A DNA stretch of 64,000 nt. Source: Burkholderia sp. WP9 (GTDB lineage Bacteria > Pseudomonadota > Gammaproteobacteria > Burkholderiales > Burkholderiaceae). Position numbers and translations under genes: made by a program. This document shows positions 37,062 through 46,244 of the stretch, one piece after another. The notes beneath the pieces are model-generated. The model was not told the origin of the DNA. It was given only the letters and a program-made list of their open reading frames with translations, and searched no databases. The stretch is taken from NCBI RefSeq assembly GCF_900104795.1, contig NZ_FNTG01000002.1, positions 1,302,001 through 1,366,000 on the forward strand. The letters run 5' to 3'. Within the stretch, counting starts at the first letter, position 1. The number at the start of each line of letters is the position of its first letter.

Positions 37062-38384
37062 TTACGTTGTGGTTTGCTGCAGCCTGAACAGCTCCGCGGT
37101 CTCGGTGTAACTAGCGCAATACGCTTCCTTCGACTCACCTGCGCCGATCTCGCCGGTTATCACGACCATGTCCCGGAAATCGTTGTCTTCCTTGTGGCGA
37201 ATCACGCCGCGAGGATCGCCCCCTTCGGCAACGACCTGTGCCGCCTCATCAAGCATGCGGCGCGCGCGCACGATGGCAATGTCCGATGACGAAAGGTGCT
37301 CACCGCTTTGTTCGTGAATCGTGCCTTGCGACTGGGTGATCGCAATGTCGTGGACCGAAAAACATTCACCCAAGCCCAGGTAAGCCTGCCGCTTCATTGA
37401 TTCGCGATCCTGCGAATACAGGTCGTCCTTGGCGCGTCGCATACGATCGCCCTCAGCCTTCTCTGATTCGTATTGCTCTTCAAGCGCGGCCTTATCCAGT
37501 TTGCCGCTGCGATGAAAGATGAACTCCCAGCGCCAGTGATGTTCGTCGTCGATAGGAACGTCCCACAGCATGGTGACACCGCCATCGCCCAGGTATCCCT
37601 CGAAGCCACCGACTGCACAGGCATTAGGCATTACGAAGTTGGTAATGCGAATCGACGACCGATCGGCACCTTCGATCTTGCGCAGCGTATACAGCCTCAC
37701 CCCAAAGCGGGTGTCTTCGACAGCCAGCTCAGGTCTGGCCTGATTCGAAAACACACCCCAGCGGGCTTGCATGTCAGCACTAGAAAGTTCCAGCTGATGC
37801 AGATAAGAAGTGTGAACCGGGTCAATATTGCCTTCGCTCGCTTGCATCCAGTTGCAGTCGCCGAACCAGCGCGTCGTGTAGCGATATTCGCTACCGCCGG
37901 CCAGCGCGGGATAGTTCGGAAAAAGCGGTGGCTCGCCAGGACCCATATACGCCCAAAACGCACCGCCCGCCTCATGAAGCGGATAGGATTTCATCCGGAT
38001 CCGGTCTTTGGCGGTCAATGAAGCTTCGGCAGGCTGATCCAGACAGCGGCCATTCACGTCGAATAGCCAGCCATGATAGGGGCAACGAATACCACCAGAT
38101 TCAATACGACCCAGCGCGAGATCGGTGCAGCGGTGAGCACACTTCCGGTCGATCAGACCGACATGACCATCGTCGTCGCGGAATAACACCAGATCCTCTC
38201 CCATGATGCGGATCGGCTGTGGCGCAGCGCCGGCAGGCAATGAATCGATCAATGCCACTGGCTGCCAGTACCGTCGAAGCAGTTCGCCAGCCGGCGTACC
38301 TGCATTGGTCTGCGTCAGGTACTGGTAACGATCGGCTCCACGCGGACGCGGCTTGATGGTAATCGGATGTGTGGAGGTGTCCAT
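37062..38384 (-). CDS. Rieske aromatic oxygenase, alpha subunit
   Basis: 440 residues from ATG 38384, which follows AGGAGACTTC. The frame is open to 38456 but that part shows no similarity. Rieske 2Fe-2S motif C-x-H in KCAHRCTDL and C-x2-H in RCPYHGWLF (about residues 85-105). Mononuclear iron site in SEGNIDPVHTSYLHQLEL (about 180). Length fits the phthalate/isophthalate/3-chlorobenzoate/phenoxybenzoate oxygenase group rather than VanA (about 350). With the adjacent protocatechuate genes it probably makes protocatechuate. No cis-diol dehydrogenase is nearby, which favours a substrate whose product rearomatises by losing a group. Confidence 0.9.
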   Translation of the reverse strand: MDTSTHPITIKPRPRGADRYQYLTQTNAGTPAGELLRRYWQPVALIDSLPAGAAPQPIRIMGEDLVLFRDDDGHVGLIDRKCAHRCTDLALGRIESGGIRCPYHGWLFDVNGRCLDQPAEASLTAKDRIRMKSYPLHEAGGAFWAYMGPGEPPLFPNYPALAGGSEYRYTTRWFGDCNWMQASEGNIDPVHTSYLHQLELSSADMQARWGVFSNQARPELAVEDTRFGVRLYTLRKIEGADRSSIRITNFVMPNACAVGGFEGYLGDGGVTMLWDVPIDDEHHWRWEFIFHRSGKLDKAALEEQYESEKAEGDRMRRAKDDLYSQDRESMKRQAYLGLGECFSVHDIAITQSQGTIHEQSGEHLSSSDIAIVRARRMLDEAAQVVAEGGDPRGVIRHKEDNDFRDMVVITGEIGAGESKEAYCASYTETAELFRLQQTTT

Positions 38385-38456
38385 GAAGTCTCCTATGTTC
38401 TGTTCAAAGGGCAATCGAAGTAAAAAGTCAGCGCAGTCGGCTGAAACCGGCAGCAC

Positions 38457-38714
38457 CTACGTGGCGTCGTCAGACCTCCGCCGACGCGGACCTCCAGACA
38501 GAAACGGGAATGCCAGCACCACAACCGCAGCTGACCCGGCGTAGCCGACGATCAGCCGCCGTATCAAACCCATCGGTCCGAGAACGTCAAAATGTCGGTC
38601 AAGTAACGCGTTAAGCAGCGTGCCGGCGAGACAGGTCAGAAATGAGCAGAACAGGCCCATCCTGATAACAGTGCAGCCGCGCCGCCATAAAATGACCCAT
38701 CGCTGTAAATCCAT
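38457..38714 (-). CDS. Possible small membrane protein in the oxygenase leader
   Basis: 85 residues from ATG 38714. Two hydrophobic segments are visible, RMGLFCSFLTCLAGTLLNALL and LIVGYAGSAAVVVLAFPFLSG, with an Arg-rich end. It lies between the palindromic promoter and the Rieske gene on the same strand, so it would be the first gene of the transcript. I recognise no family. It could be a chance frame. Confidence 0.35.
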   Translation of the reverse strand: MDLQRWVILWRRGCTVIRMGLFCSFLTCLAGTLLNALLDRHFDVLGPMGLIRRLIVGYAGSAAVVVLAFPFLSGGPRRRRSDDAT

Positions 38715-38744
38715 TGCCAACTCGCCCGGCCTCAATGAGTGTTA

Positions 38745-38798
38745 AGATATATTGATATCTGACTTAAAAAAATCGCCTTTTCTGCATATCTGATATGC
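38745..38798. promoter_or_regulatory. Two palindromes, likely LysR operator for the oxygenase operon
   Basis: AGATAT-ATTG-ATATCT (38745-38760) and GCATATC-T-GATATGC (38784-38798) lie in the AT-rich gap between the divergent LysR gene and the oxygenase unit. Both share the ATATC/GATAT core and have the spacing expected of recognition and activation half-sites. A related site occurs before the second LysR gene at 46941. Confidence 0.6.
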
Positions 38799-38819
38799 AC
38801 ATTCAGTAGGACTCGGCAC

Positions 38820-39761
38820 ATGGAAATCAAACAGCTCCAACACTTTTCGCGCATCGCCGAGATTGGCAACCTGACACGGGCAGCCAGCGTGCTTGGCTTG
38901 ACCCAAGCGGCCCTGAGCCGCCAGGTCGCGCAGCTCGAGGCAGAGCTCGGCACTGAGCTATTCCGGCGTAATGGCCGCGGACTTGTCCTGACCGAGGCAG
39001 GTCAGCGACTGCTTGATCACGTCCCCATGATCCTGCGTCAGATTGCACTTGCCGAGCGCGCGGTCAGAGGCAGCGTTGGGCCGGTGCACGGCACCCTGGT
39101 ACTCGGACTGCCACCTAGCCTTGCGCGCACGGTCGTCGTGCCACTGATCGACACCTTCCGCGAACAATTGCCTGAAGTAACACTGCGCACTGTTGACGGC
39201 TTGTCGGCGAATCTGGTTGATCTGGTCGGTATCGGCAAGCTCGACTGTTCAGTGGTCTACAACCAACCGCCCAGCGATGTCGCCGAACTGCGTCTGCTTG
39301 CCGACGAGGAGTTGTATCTTGTCTCCGGACCTGTGAGTCAAGGCGCGGGAAAGGCATTGCCGCGTTCGCTGACACTCGCAGACGTGGCTACACTGCCGCT
39401 CGTGACGGCGGGCACGACGAACGCCGTGCACGCGGCATTGGCGACGGCAATGGCCGCGCTCGGCCTGAAACCGCAAGTTGTGCACGAGATCGAGAACCTT
39501 ACGGCAATCCTCGATCTGGTTCGCAAGGGATATGGAAACGCTGTGATCCCGTTGAGTGGGGTGCACCCGTGCATCGGGGATCCAAAGTTGCGACTGCATC
39601 GCATCCGCAAACCGGTACTACGATGCAGTCTATCCGTCGCCACGCCGGCACGTGCGCTGAATGACCCGCTGATCGGACAAGGTACATCGTTGGTACGCGA
39701 CGTCGTGCGACAGCAACTCGTCCAATTCCATGCCGAGGTCGAGAAAGCAATAGACGCATAA
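38820..39761 (+). CDS. LysR-family regulator of the oxygenase operon
   Basis: 313 residues. Helix-turn-helix in residues 1-60 (MEIKQLQHFSRIAEIGNLTRA, LTQAALSRQVAQLEAELGTEL) and an effector domain after about 90 (GTLVLGLPPSLARTVVVPLID). Divergent from the Rieske oxygenase genes with palindromes between, so it is the probable activator. It resembles the LysR at 46990 in length and in the ENLTAILDLVRKGYG/ESIPAILTLVRDEGV segment, so the two are paralogues of the CbbR/TsaR-like catabolic group. Confidence 0.9.
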   Translation: MEIKQLQHFSRIAEIGNLTRAASVLGLTQAALSRQVAQLEAELGTELFRRNGRGLVLTEAGQRLLDHVPMILRQIALAERAVRGSVGPVHGTLVLGLPPSLARTVVVPLIDTFREQLPEVTLRTVDGLSANLVDLVGIGKLDCSVVYNQPPSDVAELRLLADEELYLVSGPVSQGAGKALPRSLTLADVATLPLVTAGTTNAVHAALATAMAALGLKPQVVHEIENLTAILDLVRKGYGNAVIPLSGVHPCIGDPKLRLHRIRKPVLRCSLSVATPARALNDPLIGQGTSLVRDVVRQQLVQFHAEVEKAIDA

Positions 39762-39768
39762 TGCGCGG

Positions 39769-39817
39769 CACCGCTTGCGTAGCCAAGCCCCCCGTGCGGG
39801 GGACGGAGGTGCTTTTT
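39769..39817 (+). terminator. Terminator after the LysR gene, shared with the porin 3' end
   Basis: GCACC (39769) pairs with GGTGC (39808-39812), enclosing an inner C-rich/G-rich hairpin (39788-39802), and T5 follows at 39813-39817. It lies just after the LysR stop at 39761. The convergent porin gene ends at 39816, so the structure probably serves both. Confidence 0.5.
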
Positions 39818-40985
39818 AAAAGCGTTGCTGAATTCCGAAAAGCACACCGGTCTGTTTTGCGCTCGCCACCGTGGAATAGCCCGCGCCAACGGAATAGGAC
39901 GCGCGGCTATTGTTCTGCATGAACCCGAGCATCGTGTAGATGGAGGTTCGCTTCGAAAGCAGGTACGTCGCGCGCATCACGTAGTAGTTGGCGTTCTTCT
40001 GATCCGTTGTGGCAATTCTCGATATCTCACCGTCAAGTTCGATATCCGGCCTGATCATGTACGACGCGCCGCCATAAAAAATGTTGGTCTGATAGTCCGT
40101 TGCCGTGATCGTCATGCGATGGATCACGCCGCCCCGCAATGCAAGGTCGCCAAGTTGAAAATAGCCGCTAACCATGTATCGCGTCGTATTCTGGCCAGCA
40201 TTCGAGAGCAATAGCGGCATCGACGGATCGTAGGAAACGCTGCCGGGCAACAAACCGGGTCCACCGCGCAACTGATCGTACACAAACTGCAGACCGAACT
40301 CCCGCCCCCAATACCCGGCCAGCGCTGTAATCTGCCGGCATGAGGTCGAGCTTCCGGCAACATTACCCGGGCAGTTCGTTGCACCGGGATTAAAAGCCGC
40401 TCCGCCATTCACCGTTGCGCTGCCCGGGCTGCTCGCGGCATCCCGGCCGGTGCTGTAAGTGGCTCCCACCACGAAATGATGGAAATCGTTGAAGTAACTT
40501 AGTGTGTTATCGGAACGGCTGTTGGGCAGGTAGGGGTCGAGCGCCGCCAGCGAGTATAAGGCTGGCCCGAGAACGGTCGATTTCATCAACGCGATGTACG
40601 TCATGTTGATCTGACGTCCCGCGCGAATCGTGCCGTAAGGTGTTTCAAGTCCAACCCACGCAGACCGGCCAAAAAGCCGGTTACCGTTCTGAAGAGCACC
40701 GGAGTTTGGTGCAAAACCACTTTCCAGCTCGAAAATGGCGCTCAGTCCTGCACCGAGCTCTTCCTTGCCGCGCAATCCCCATCGTGACGGAAGCGAAGCG
40801 GATAACGAGGTCATCCGTATAGCTGAACCGGACGCGCTTTTTTGACCGGGCGCCCGGGCCACGTTGTTCTCCCAATCCACACCTGTGTCGATAATTCCAT
40901 AAAGCGTCACGCTCCCCTGTGCACGTACATGAACGGACACCAGGAGCGCAGACGTAAGTACGGCCGCGGTCATAACTTTTTTCAT
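39816..40985 (-). CDS. Outer-membrane porin (Gram-negative type)
   Basis: 389 residues with signal peptide MTAAVLTSALLVSVHVRA, first strand QGSVTLYGIIDTGVDWENN and C-terminal phenylalanine (VLFGIQQRF). It differs in loops from the porin at 26020. ATG is preceded by AAAGGATTGGAGAC. It is last on the minus strand after ligC, with about 295 bp between them that probably contain its own promoter. It likely admits the aromatic substrate. Confidence 0.92.
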   Translation of the reverse strand: MKKVMTAAVLTSALLVSVHVRAQGSVTLYGIIDTGVDWENNVARAPGQKSASGSAIRMTSLSASLPSRWGLRGKEELGAGLSAIFELESGFAPNSGALQNGNRLFGRSAWVGLETPYGTIRAGRQINMTYIALMKSTVLGPALYSLAALDPYLPNSRSDNTLSYFNDFHHFVVGATYSTGRDAASSPGSATVNGGAAFNPGATNCPGNVAGSSTSCRQITALAGYWGREFGLQFVYDQLRGGPGLLPGSVSYDPSMPLLLSNAGQNTTRYMVSGYFQLGDLALRGGVIHRMTITATDYQTNIFYGGASYMIRPDIELDGEISRIATTDQKNANYYVMRATYLLSKRTSIYTMLGFMQNNSRASYSVGAGYSTVASAKQTGVLFGIQQRF

Positions 40986-41280
40986 GTCTCCAATCCTTTA
41001 GAAGAATATTTTTATATTTTTCGGGACTCGCGATCGTGGAGTCGGAGTCACCTACGTGCAAACCACACAACCGGCACGGCAAAGAAGTTGCGCAGCGTGT
41101 TCGAACTAGACAGTCGGACACGCCATATAATTACGTCATACTAAACATTATGTAGATTAGCTATGCTTTAGAGTATTCGAATGACATCGGCCGGCAACTC
41201 CTTTAATTTGCATAACTCCTATGCCAGCGCCGTCAAATGAGCTAACTTGCCGCATCAAGTGCGATCAACGCGCCGAGAAT

Positions 41281-42234
41281 TCAGTCCAGTTGTCGGGCGA
41301 GCTGATCCAATACCTGATAACAGGGAAGCACACTTGCCACGCTGGCGTTCGGCTCGCGGCCCTCGCGAATCGCGACGAAGAATTCCCGATCTTGCCGCGC
41401 TACCCCGCTCAATGCCGGCTCGGGCAGATCGAGGGCAAGGCTTTCACCCGTGCCGTTGGTCAACTCGTCATAGCGGGCGATGTAGGTCAAGCCGTCGCCA
41501 ATATATCGAAATGTCGATCCCAACGGCCCGTCGTTGTTGAAGCTCAGCGATAAAGTGCACAATGCGCCACCGCGATTCTTGAGCTGGATTGACATATCTA
41601 GTGCAATGCCCAGCGTTGGATGGATTGGCCCCTGCAGCACATTGGCGGCAATCACCTCTTCACCGGTCTGATACTGAAACAGGTCCACTGTATGAGCCGC
41701 GTGGTGCCACAACAGATGATCAGTCCAACTTCTCGGCTGGCCCAGGGCATTCGTGTTGAAGCGGCGCAAAAAATGCGTCTGCACATCGAGCTGACGCAAC
41801 GAGAATTCCCCAGTCAGTATGCGTTCGCGCAGCCACTGGTGCCCAGCATTGAAACGTCGCGTATGCCCGCACATTGCAATCAGGCCTGTGCGTCGCTGCC
41901 ACAGGGCAACCGCTTCAGCGTCAACGAGGGAGTCTGCCAGAGGGATCTCGACTTGCACATGCTTCCCAGCCTTCAGGCAAGCGATTGCCTGCTGTGCGTG
42001 CAACGGCGTCGGCGTACATAGAATTACTGCCTCTATCTCAGGCCGAGTCAGTATGTCGTCCAGCTCGACGCTGACCTGCGCGATGCCGTAGCGGCGGGCA
42101 ATGTCACCGGTCTTTTGCAGGTCCCTACCCACGAGCGACACCACATCCGCCCCGCCCAAGCTTGAGATCGCGTCCAGATGTTGAATGCCGAACGCGCCGG
42201 CACCGGCCACAGCGACCTTGATCGGCCTTGTCAC
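41281..42234 (-). CDS. ligC: 4-carboxy-2-hydroxymuconate-6-semialdehyde dehydrogenase (LigC)
   Basis: 317 residues, Gfo/Idh/MocA family. N-terminal Rossmann motif VAVAGAGAFGIQHLDAI, then ILCTPTPLHAQQAIACLKAGKHVQVEIPLADS, the EKP-like site here reading EIP. Central GHTRRFNAGHQWLRERI and HHAAHTVDLFQYQTG fit LigC. It oxidises the protocatechuate ring-cleavage product to 2-pyrone-4,6-dicarboxylate with NADP. Start overlaps the ligB stop by 4 bp. Confidence 0.9.
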   Translation of the reverse strand: MTRPIKVAVAGAGAFGIQHLDAISSLGGADVVSLVGRDLQKTGDIARRYGIAQVSVELDDILTRPEIEAVILCTPTPLHAQQAIACLKAGKHVQVEIPLADSLVDAEAVALWQRRTGLIAMCGHTRRFNAGHQWLRERILTGEFSLRQLDVQTHFLRRFNTNALGQPRSWTDHLLWHHAAHTVDLFQYQTGEEVIAANVLQGPIHPTLGIALDMSIQLKNRGGALCTLSLSFNNDGPLGSTFRYIGDGLTYIARYDELTNGTGESLALDLPEPALSGVARQDREFFVAIREGREPNASVASVLPCYQVLDQLARQLD

Positions 42235-43073
42235 GCGTCCTCCAGCACCAGCAGACCATAGGCCGTATTCGACGCAGGTACGTGATAGAAACGATGAACC
42301 TGACGAACTGTTTCATTCATCGCGCCGCGCATGATGAGCCACATGATGATCTCAAGACCCTCAGACCCCGCCTCGCGCAACAGTTCGGTATGGCCGATCT
42401 TCGTCAGCGATAGCGGATCGCTGACCATGTTGTCGAGCCATTGGTTGTCGTAGGGGGCGTTGATCAGTCCGGCACGCTCCCCTTGCAGTTGATGCGACAT
42501 GCCACCGGTCCCAAGTACCGCGACCTTGATGTCGGGACCATACGAATCGATCGCGCGTCTGAGCGCCTGTCCGAGCTTGAAGCAGCGCAAGGCGGATGGT
42601 TGAGGGTACTGGATTACGTTGACACACAAGGGGATCACACGGCAGGGCCATTGATCTGGCTGACCAAATAGCAGCGACAGCGGCACAGTGAGACCGTGAT
42701 CTACCGACATCTCACCGACCATCGTCAAATCGAATTCGGCGTTCAATATCAGCGATTCGGTCAGGTGCCACGCCAACGCAGGGTCGCCCAGGCACGCTGG
42801 TACAGGTCGAGGCCCGTACCCTTCGTCGTGCGGCGCAAACTGGTCCGCCAGGCCTATTGCAAACGTGGGTGTCATATCGAGCCCGAATCGCGACGCGTGA
42901 TCGTTATAGATAACGATGACCACGTCGGGCTTGACCTCGTCGATCCAGTCGCGTGCCGCCTTCACCCCATCAAATAAAGGCTTCCAGTAAGGTTCCTGAG
43001 TTTTTCCGTGATCGATGGCTGCGCCGATCGACGGCACATGTGAGGTGCCGACACCTCCAACGAATTTAGCCAT
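42231..43073 (-). CDS. ligB: Protocatechuate 4,5-dioxygenase beta subunit (LigB)
   Basis: 280 residues from ATG 43073. Class III extradiol dioxygenase: GGVGTSHVPSIGAAID with the iron-ligand His, IVIYNDHASRFGLDMTPTFAIG with the second His, and VAVLGTGGMSHQLQGERAG. It catalyses 4,5-opening of protocatechuate with Fe(II), together with LigA. The start overlaps the end of ligA by 8 bp, so the two subunits are translationally coupled. Confidence 0.94.
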   Translation of the reverse strand: MAKFVGGVGTSHVPSIGAAIDHGKTQEPYWKPLFDGVKAARDWIDEVKPDVVIVIYNDHASRFGLDMTPTFAIGLADQFAPHDEGYGPRPVPACLGDPALAWHLTESLILNAEFDLTMVGEMSVDHGLTVPLSLLFGQPDQWPCRVIPLCVNVIQYPQPSALRCFKLGQALRRAIDSYGPDIKVAVLGTGGMSHQLQGERAGLINAPYDNQWLDNMVSDPLSLTKIGHTELLREAGSEGLEIIMWLIMRGAMNETVRQVHRFYHVPASNTAYGLLVLEDA

Positions 43074-43476
43074 GGGACCACTCCTCCACGTTGCGGTTGC
43101 CCTTGATCGGACGGCCACCGGAGATCATCATTGCGCGGAACTCGTCCACGGACATCCTTTCGGCCGACATGGCGGCGCCCACATGCTGCATTGTCAAACC
43201 GTCGAAAATCGCGAGCTTGAAGGTGTAGTAGATGTTGCCGCCCAGGCGCAGCATCGCGATCCAGTCGCGATCGAGTACCGCGCGGCGTTGCTCGACGCTC
43301 AGTTCGAATTTGTCGAGATACATGGTGGAATCGGCCCGAAAGGCTATGCGATTGCTCTCCAGGTCTAGCGATTTGCAGAACATGTTCAACGCGTATCCTT
43401 TGCGGCAATGCTCCCCATCGAATACATAGGTGCCGGGAATCTGGCGATAGTCGCGCCCGGTTGGTGTGTTCATCAT
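43066..43476 (-). CDS. ligA: Protocatechuate 4,5-dioxygenase alpha subunit (LigA)
   Basis: 136 residues, the LigA superfamily all-helical small subunit. Marks are RIAFRADSTMYLDKFELSVEQRRAVLDRDWIAMLRLGGNIYYTFKLA and MSVDEFRAMM. It closes over the LigB active site. It overlaps ligI upstream by 4 bp and ligB downstream by 8 bp. Confidence 0.94.
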   Translation of the reverse strand: MMNTPTGRDYRQIPGTYVFDGEHCRKGYALNMFCKSLDLESNRIAFRADSTMYLDKFELSVEQRRAVLDRDWIAMLRLGGNIYYTFKLAIFDGLTMQHVGAAMSAERMSVDEFRAMMISGGRPIKGNRNVEEWSHG

Positions 43477-44387
43477 TCCCCCCAGTACAGTCGCAAAGGG
43501 TTGTCCACAAGCAGCTTGCGCTGGAGTTCCGGCGTAGTAGCGATTCGGGGGATGAACTCCACGAGCAAACCATCGTCGGGCATATGGCTCTTCAGATTAG
43601 GATGCGGCCAGTCGGTGCCCCAGAGCACCCTATCAGGGAACGTTTCAGCCAGCCGCCGGGCGAATGGCACCACGTCGTCATAGGCGGCCTGTTCACCATC
43701 CAGCGCTGGCTTCCCGGACACAGACAGCCGCTCCGGACAGGTTACCTTCGACCATACATTGGGATGCTCATGCATGAACCTCACGAACAACTCGAACTCT
43801 TTACCGTCTACGGGTTTGGAAACGTCGGGGCGCCCCATATGATCAACGACCAGGTCCGTTGGCAAACCACTGAAGAAGTCCCACAGCTCGGGTAAATCTA
43901 CAGCCTCGAAATAGACAACAATGTGCCAGCCCAGTTTGGCGATGCGATGCGCGATCTCCATCAGTTCATCCTTGGGCGTGAAGTCGACCAGTCGCTTGAC
44001 AAAATTGAATCGCACTCCGCGTATGCCGGCGGCATGCAACTCGTGCAGTTCCTGGTCGCTCACATCGCGTTTGACAGTTGCAACGCCGCGCGCCCTACCG
44101 CCAGAATTCACGCAGGCATCGACCAATGCACGGTTGTCCGCACCGTGACACGTGGCCTGCACGATCACATTGCGCTCAAAACCCAGGTGATCGCGAAGCG
44201 CGAACAGTTGCTCCTTGCCGGCATCACAGGGGGTGTACTTGCGCTCTGGCGCATAGGGGAACTGTCCGCCCGGACCGAAAACATGACAGTGGGCATCCAC
44301 CGCACCGGACGGCAATTGGAACTGCGGTTTGGAGGGGGCCTGGTGCCAGTCCAGCCAACCAGGTGTCTTGGGGAAACGCTCGCTCAT
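43473..44387 (-). CDS. ligI: 2-pyrone-4,6-dicarboxylate hydrolase (LigI)
   Basis: 304 residues, amidohydrolase superfamily (cog3618). Metal-site start GAVDAHCHVFGPGGQFPYAP, then GIRGVRFNFVKRL, LVVDHMGRPD and VLWGTDWPHPNLK, which holds the conserved Asp. It hydrolyses 2-pyrone-4,6-dicarboxylate to 4-oxalomesaconate. It overlaps ligA by 4 bp. About 120 bp separate it from ligK. Confidence 0.92.
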   Translation of the reverse strand: MSERFPKTPGWLDWHQAPSKPQFQLPSGAVDAHCHVFGPGGQFPYAPERKYTPCDAGKEQLFALRDHLGFERNVIVQATCHGADNRALVDACVNSGGRARGVATVKRDVSDQELHELHAAGIRGVRFNFVKRLVDFTPKDELMEIAHRIAKLGWHIVVYFEAVDLPELWDFFSGLPTDLVVDHMGRPDVSKPVDGKEFELFVRFMHEHPNVWSKVTCPERLSVSGKPALDGEQAAYDDVVPFARRLAETFPDRVLWGTDWPHPNLKSHMPDDGLLVEFIPRIATTPELQRKLLVDNPLRLYWGE

Positions 44388-44508
44388 CTTCTTTCTCGCG
44401 CCATTTCGGGGTTATTTTTCAGATTCACTTCTGCATGATCCTTAGCGCTGGTGGACCGCCATCGACCCATGCAAAAAAATGCTGCGCATGGTTAGCGCCC
44501 AATCGACG

Positions 44509-45219
44509 TCAGTCGATGTACCTGAGACCCGCTCGTTCCAGCGGCTCACGCATTGAGTACATATCAAGCCCGAGCACCCCGGCGGCCAGCTTCTGACGTT
44601 TATCCGCTTCACTGGCCTCGCGCGTCGCGGCCGCGTCGGCAACCTTCTGTGCGAGTTCCATCGGGACGACAACAATACCGTCGTCGTCGGCAATCACCAC
44701 ATCGCCCGGATTAACCAGAGCGCCAGCACACACAACAGGGACGTTCACCGAGCCGATAGTCGCCTTGACCGTACCCTTTGCGCTGACCGCTTTCGAGAAC
44801 ACAGGAAACTTCATGGCGGTGAGGTCTTTGACATCGCGGCATCCGCCTTCGATCACGAGGCCCACCGCGCCGCGCGCGCGGAAGCTGGTGGCTAGCAAGT
44901 CGCCAAAGAAACCGTCTGTGGTGTCGGCCGTTACCGCAGCGACGACAATGTCACCCGGCCGGATCTGCTCGGCTACGACATGCATCATCCAGTTGTCGCC
45001 CGGATGAAGAAGCACAGTCACAGCGGTGCCGCAGGCGTATGCACCGGCATAAACCGGACGCATGTAGGTCTTCATCAAACCCATGCGTCCCATCGCTTCG
45101 TGAATGGTTGCCACGCCGAAGCCTGAAAGCTTGTTCACGACAGCCTCGTCAGCGCGAACAATGTTGCGTCTGACAACGCCAAGCTGGCATACAAGGTTGG
45201 TATCGGTCATGGTGCTCAT
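44509..45219 (-). CDS. ligK: 4-hydroxy-4-methyl-2-oxoglutarate / 4-carboxy-4-hydroxy-2-oxoadipate aldolase (LigK)
   Basis: 236 residues, RraA-like class II aldolase. Typical segments are [38 protein letters not shown] and [17 protein letters not shown], the last with the Arg and Asp that bind substrate and divalent metal. It cleaves 4-carboxy-4-hydroxy-2-oxoadipate to pyruvate and oxaloacetate, the final pathway step. It overlaps ligJ by 4 bp (ATGA). Confidence 0.92.
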   Translation of the reverse strand: MSTMTDTNLVCQLGVVRRNIVRADEAVVNKLSGFGVATIHEAMGRMGLMKTYMRPVYAGAYACGTAVTVLLHPGDNWMMHVVAEQIRPGDIVVAAVTADTTDGFFGDLLATSFRARGAVGLVIEGGCRDVKDLTAMKFPVFSKAVSAKGTVKATIGSVNVPVVCAGALVNPGDVVIADDDGIVVVPMELAQKVADAAATREASEADKRQKLAAGVLGLDMYSMREPLERAGLRYID

Positions 45220-46244
45220 AGTCCCTTCCGTTTCAGTGTCGCGTCGAGACGCGGGTAAACTCGCCGCGCATTACCTTCGTAGACCTTGCGTCTGTCTTCG
45301 GGCGACAAATTGACCGAGGCCTCGATATAGCGCCTGGTGTCGTCATAGTAAAAGTCGGACTCGGGATCGATGCCTCGTACGGCACCGATCATCTCGCTGG
45401 CAAACAGGATGTTGTCGACCGGTATCACCTTGGTCAGCAGATCGATGCCAGGCTGGTGATATACGCACGTATCGAAGAAGATGTTGTTAAGCAGATGCTC
45501 CTTAAGCATCGGCTTCTTCAGTTCCTGCGCGAGGCCACGGAAGCGGCCCCAGTGATACGGCACAGCCCCACCGCCGTGTGGGATAACGAACTTCAGATCG
45601 GGAAAATCCTTGAACAGGTCCGAGGTCAGGCATTGCATGAACGCTGTGGTATCGGCGTTCAGATAATGTGCGCCCGTTGTGTGGAAACAGGCGTTGCAAC
45701 TGGTCGAAACGTGGACCATCGCCGGGATCCCGTACTCAACCATCTTCTCGTAGATGGGATACCAGTGGCGGTCCGACAGAGGTGGCGAAGTCCAATGACC
45801 ACCCGAAGGGTCCGGGTTCAGGTTAATGCCAACGAAGCCGTACTCTTTCACGCACCTCTCCAACTCCGGAATGCAGCTCTTCGGGTCGATACCCGGAGAC
45901 TGAGGCAGCATTGCGGCACCGATAAAGTTGTCGGGAAACAGTTGTGCCACGCGATAGCAGAGCTCATTGCAGATCGCGGCCCAGGTCGAACTGGTCTCGA
46001 AGCTACCGATGTGATGCGCCATAAAACTGGCGCGCGGAGAGAAGATTGTCAGGTCGCTGCCACGCTCCTGCATCTTCTTCAACTGATTGCCGACGATGGA
46101 TTCGCGAAGCTCGTCGTCGCTGATGTTCAAATCAGCGACTCTCGGTTGCTGGGCCGGGTCGTTCAAAGCGGCAATCTGCCGGTTACGCCAATCTTCAAGC
46201 GCTCTCGGCGCTGTCGTGTAATGGCCGTGGCAATCAATGATCAT
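45216..46244 (-). CDS. ligJ: 4-oxalomesaconate hydratase (LigJ)
   Basis: 342 residues, amidohydrolase-2 fold of the LigJ/ACMSD branch. Metal motif [19 protein letters not shown] at the start, then [41 protein letters not shown] and [22 protein letters not shown]. It hydrates 4-oxalomesaconate to 4-carboxy-4-hydroxy-2-oxoadipate. Its ATG overlaps the ancestral ligU stop (ATGA, 46241-46244). Confidence 0.92.
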   Translation of the reverse strand: MIIDCHGHYTTAPRALEDWRNRQIAALNDPAQQPRVADLNISDDELRESIVGNQLKKMQERGSDLTIFSPRASFMAHHIGSFETSSTWAAICNELCYRVAQLFPDNFIGAAMLPQSPGIDPKSCIPELERCVKEYGFVGINLNPDPSGGHWTSPPLSDRHWYPIYEKMVEYGIPAMVHVSTSCNACFHTTGAHYLNADTTAFMQCLTSDLFKDFPDLKFVIPHGGGAVPYHWGRFRGLAQELKKPMLKEHLLNNIFFDTCVYHQPGIDLLTKVIPVDNILFASEMIGAVRGIDPESDFYYDDTRRYIEASVNLSPEDRRKVYEGNARRVYPRLDATLKRKGL

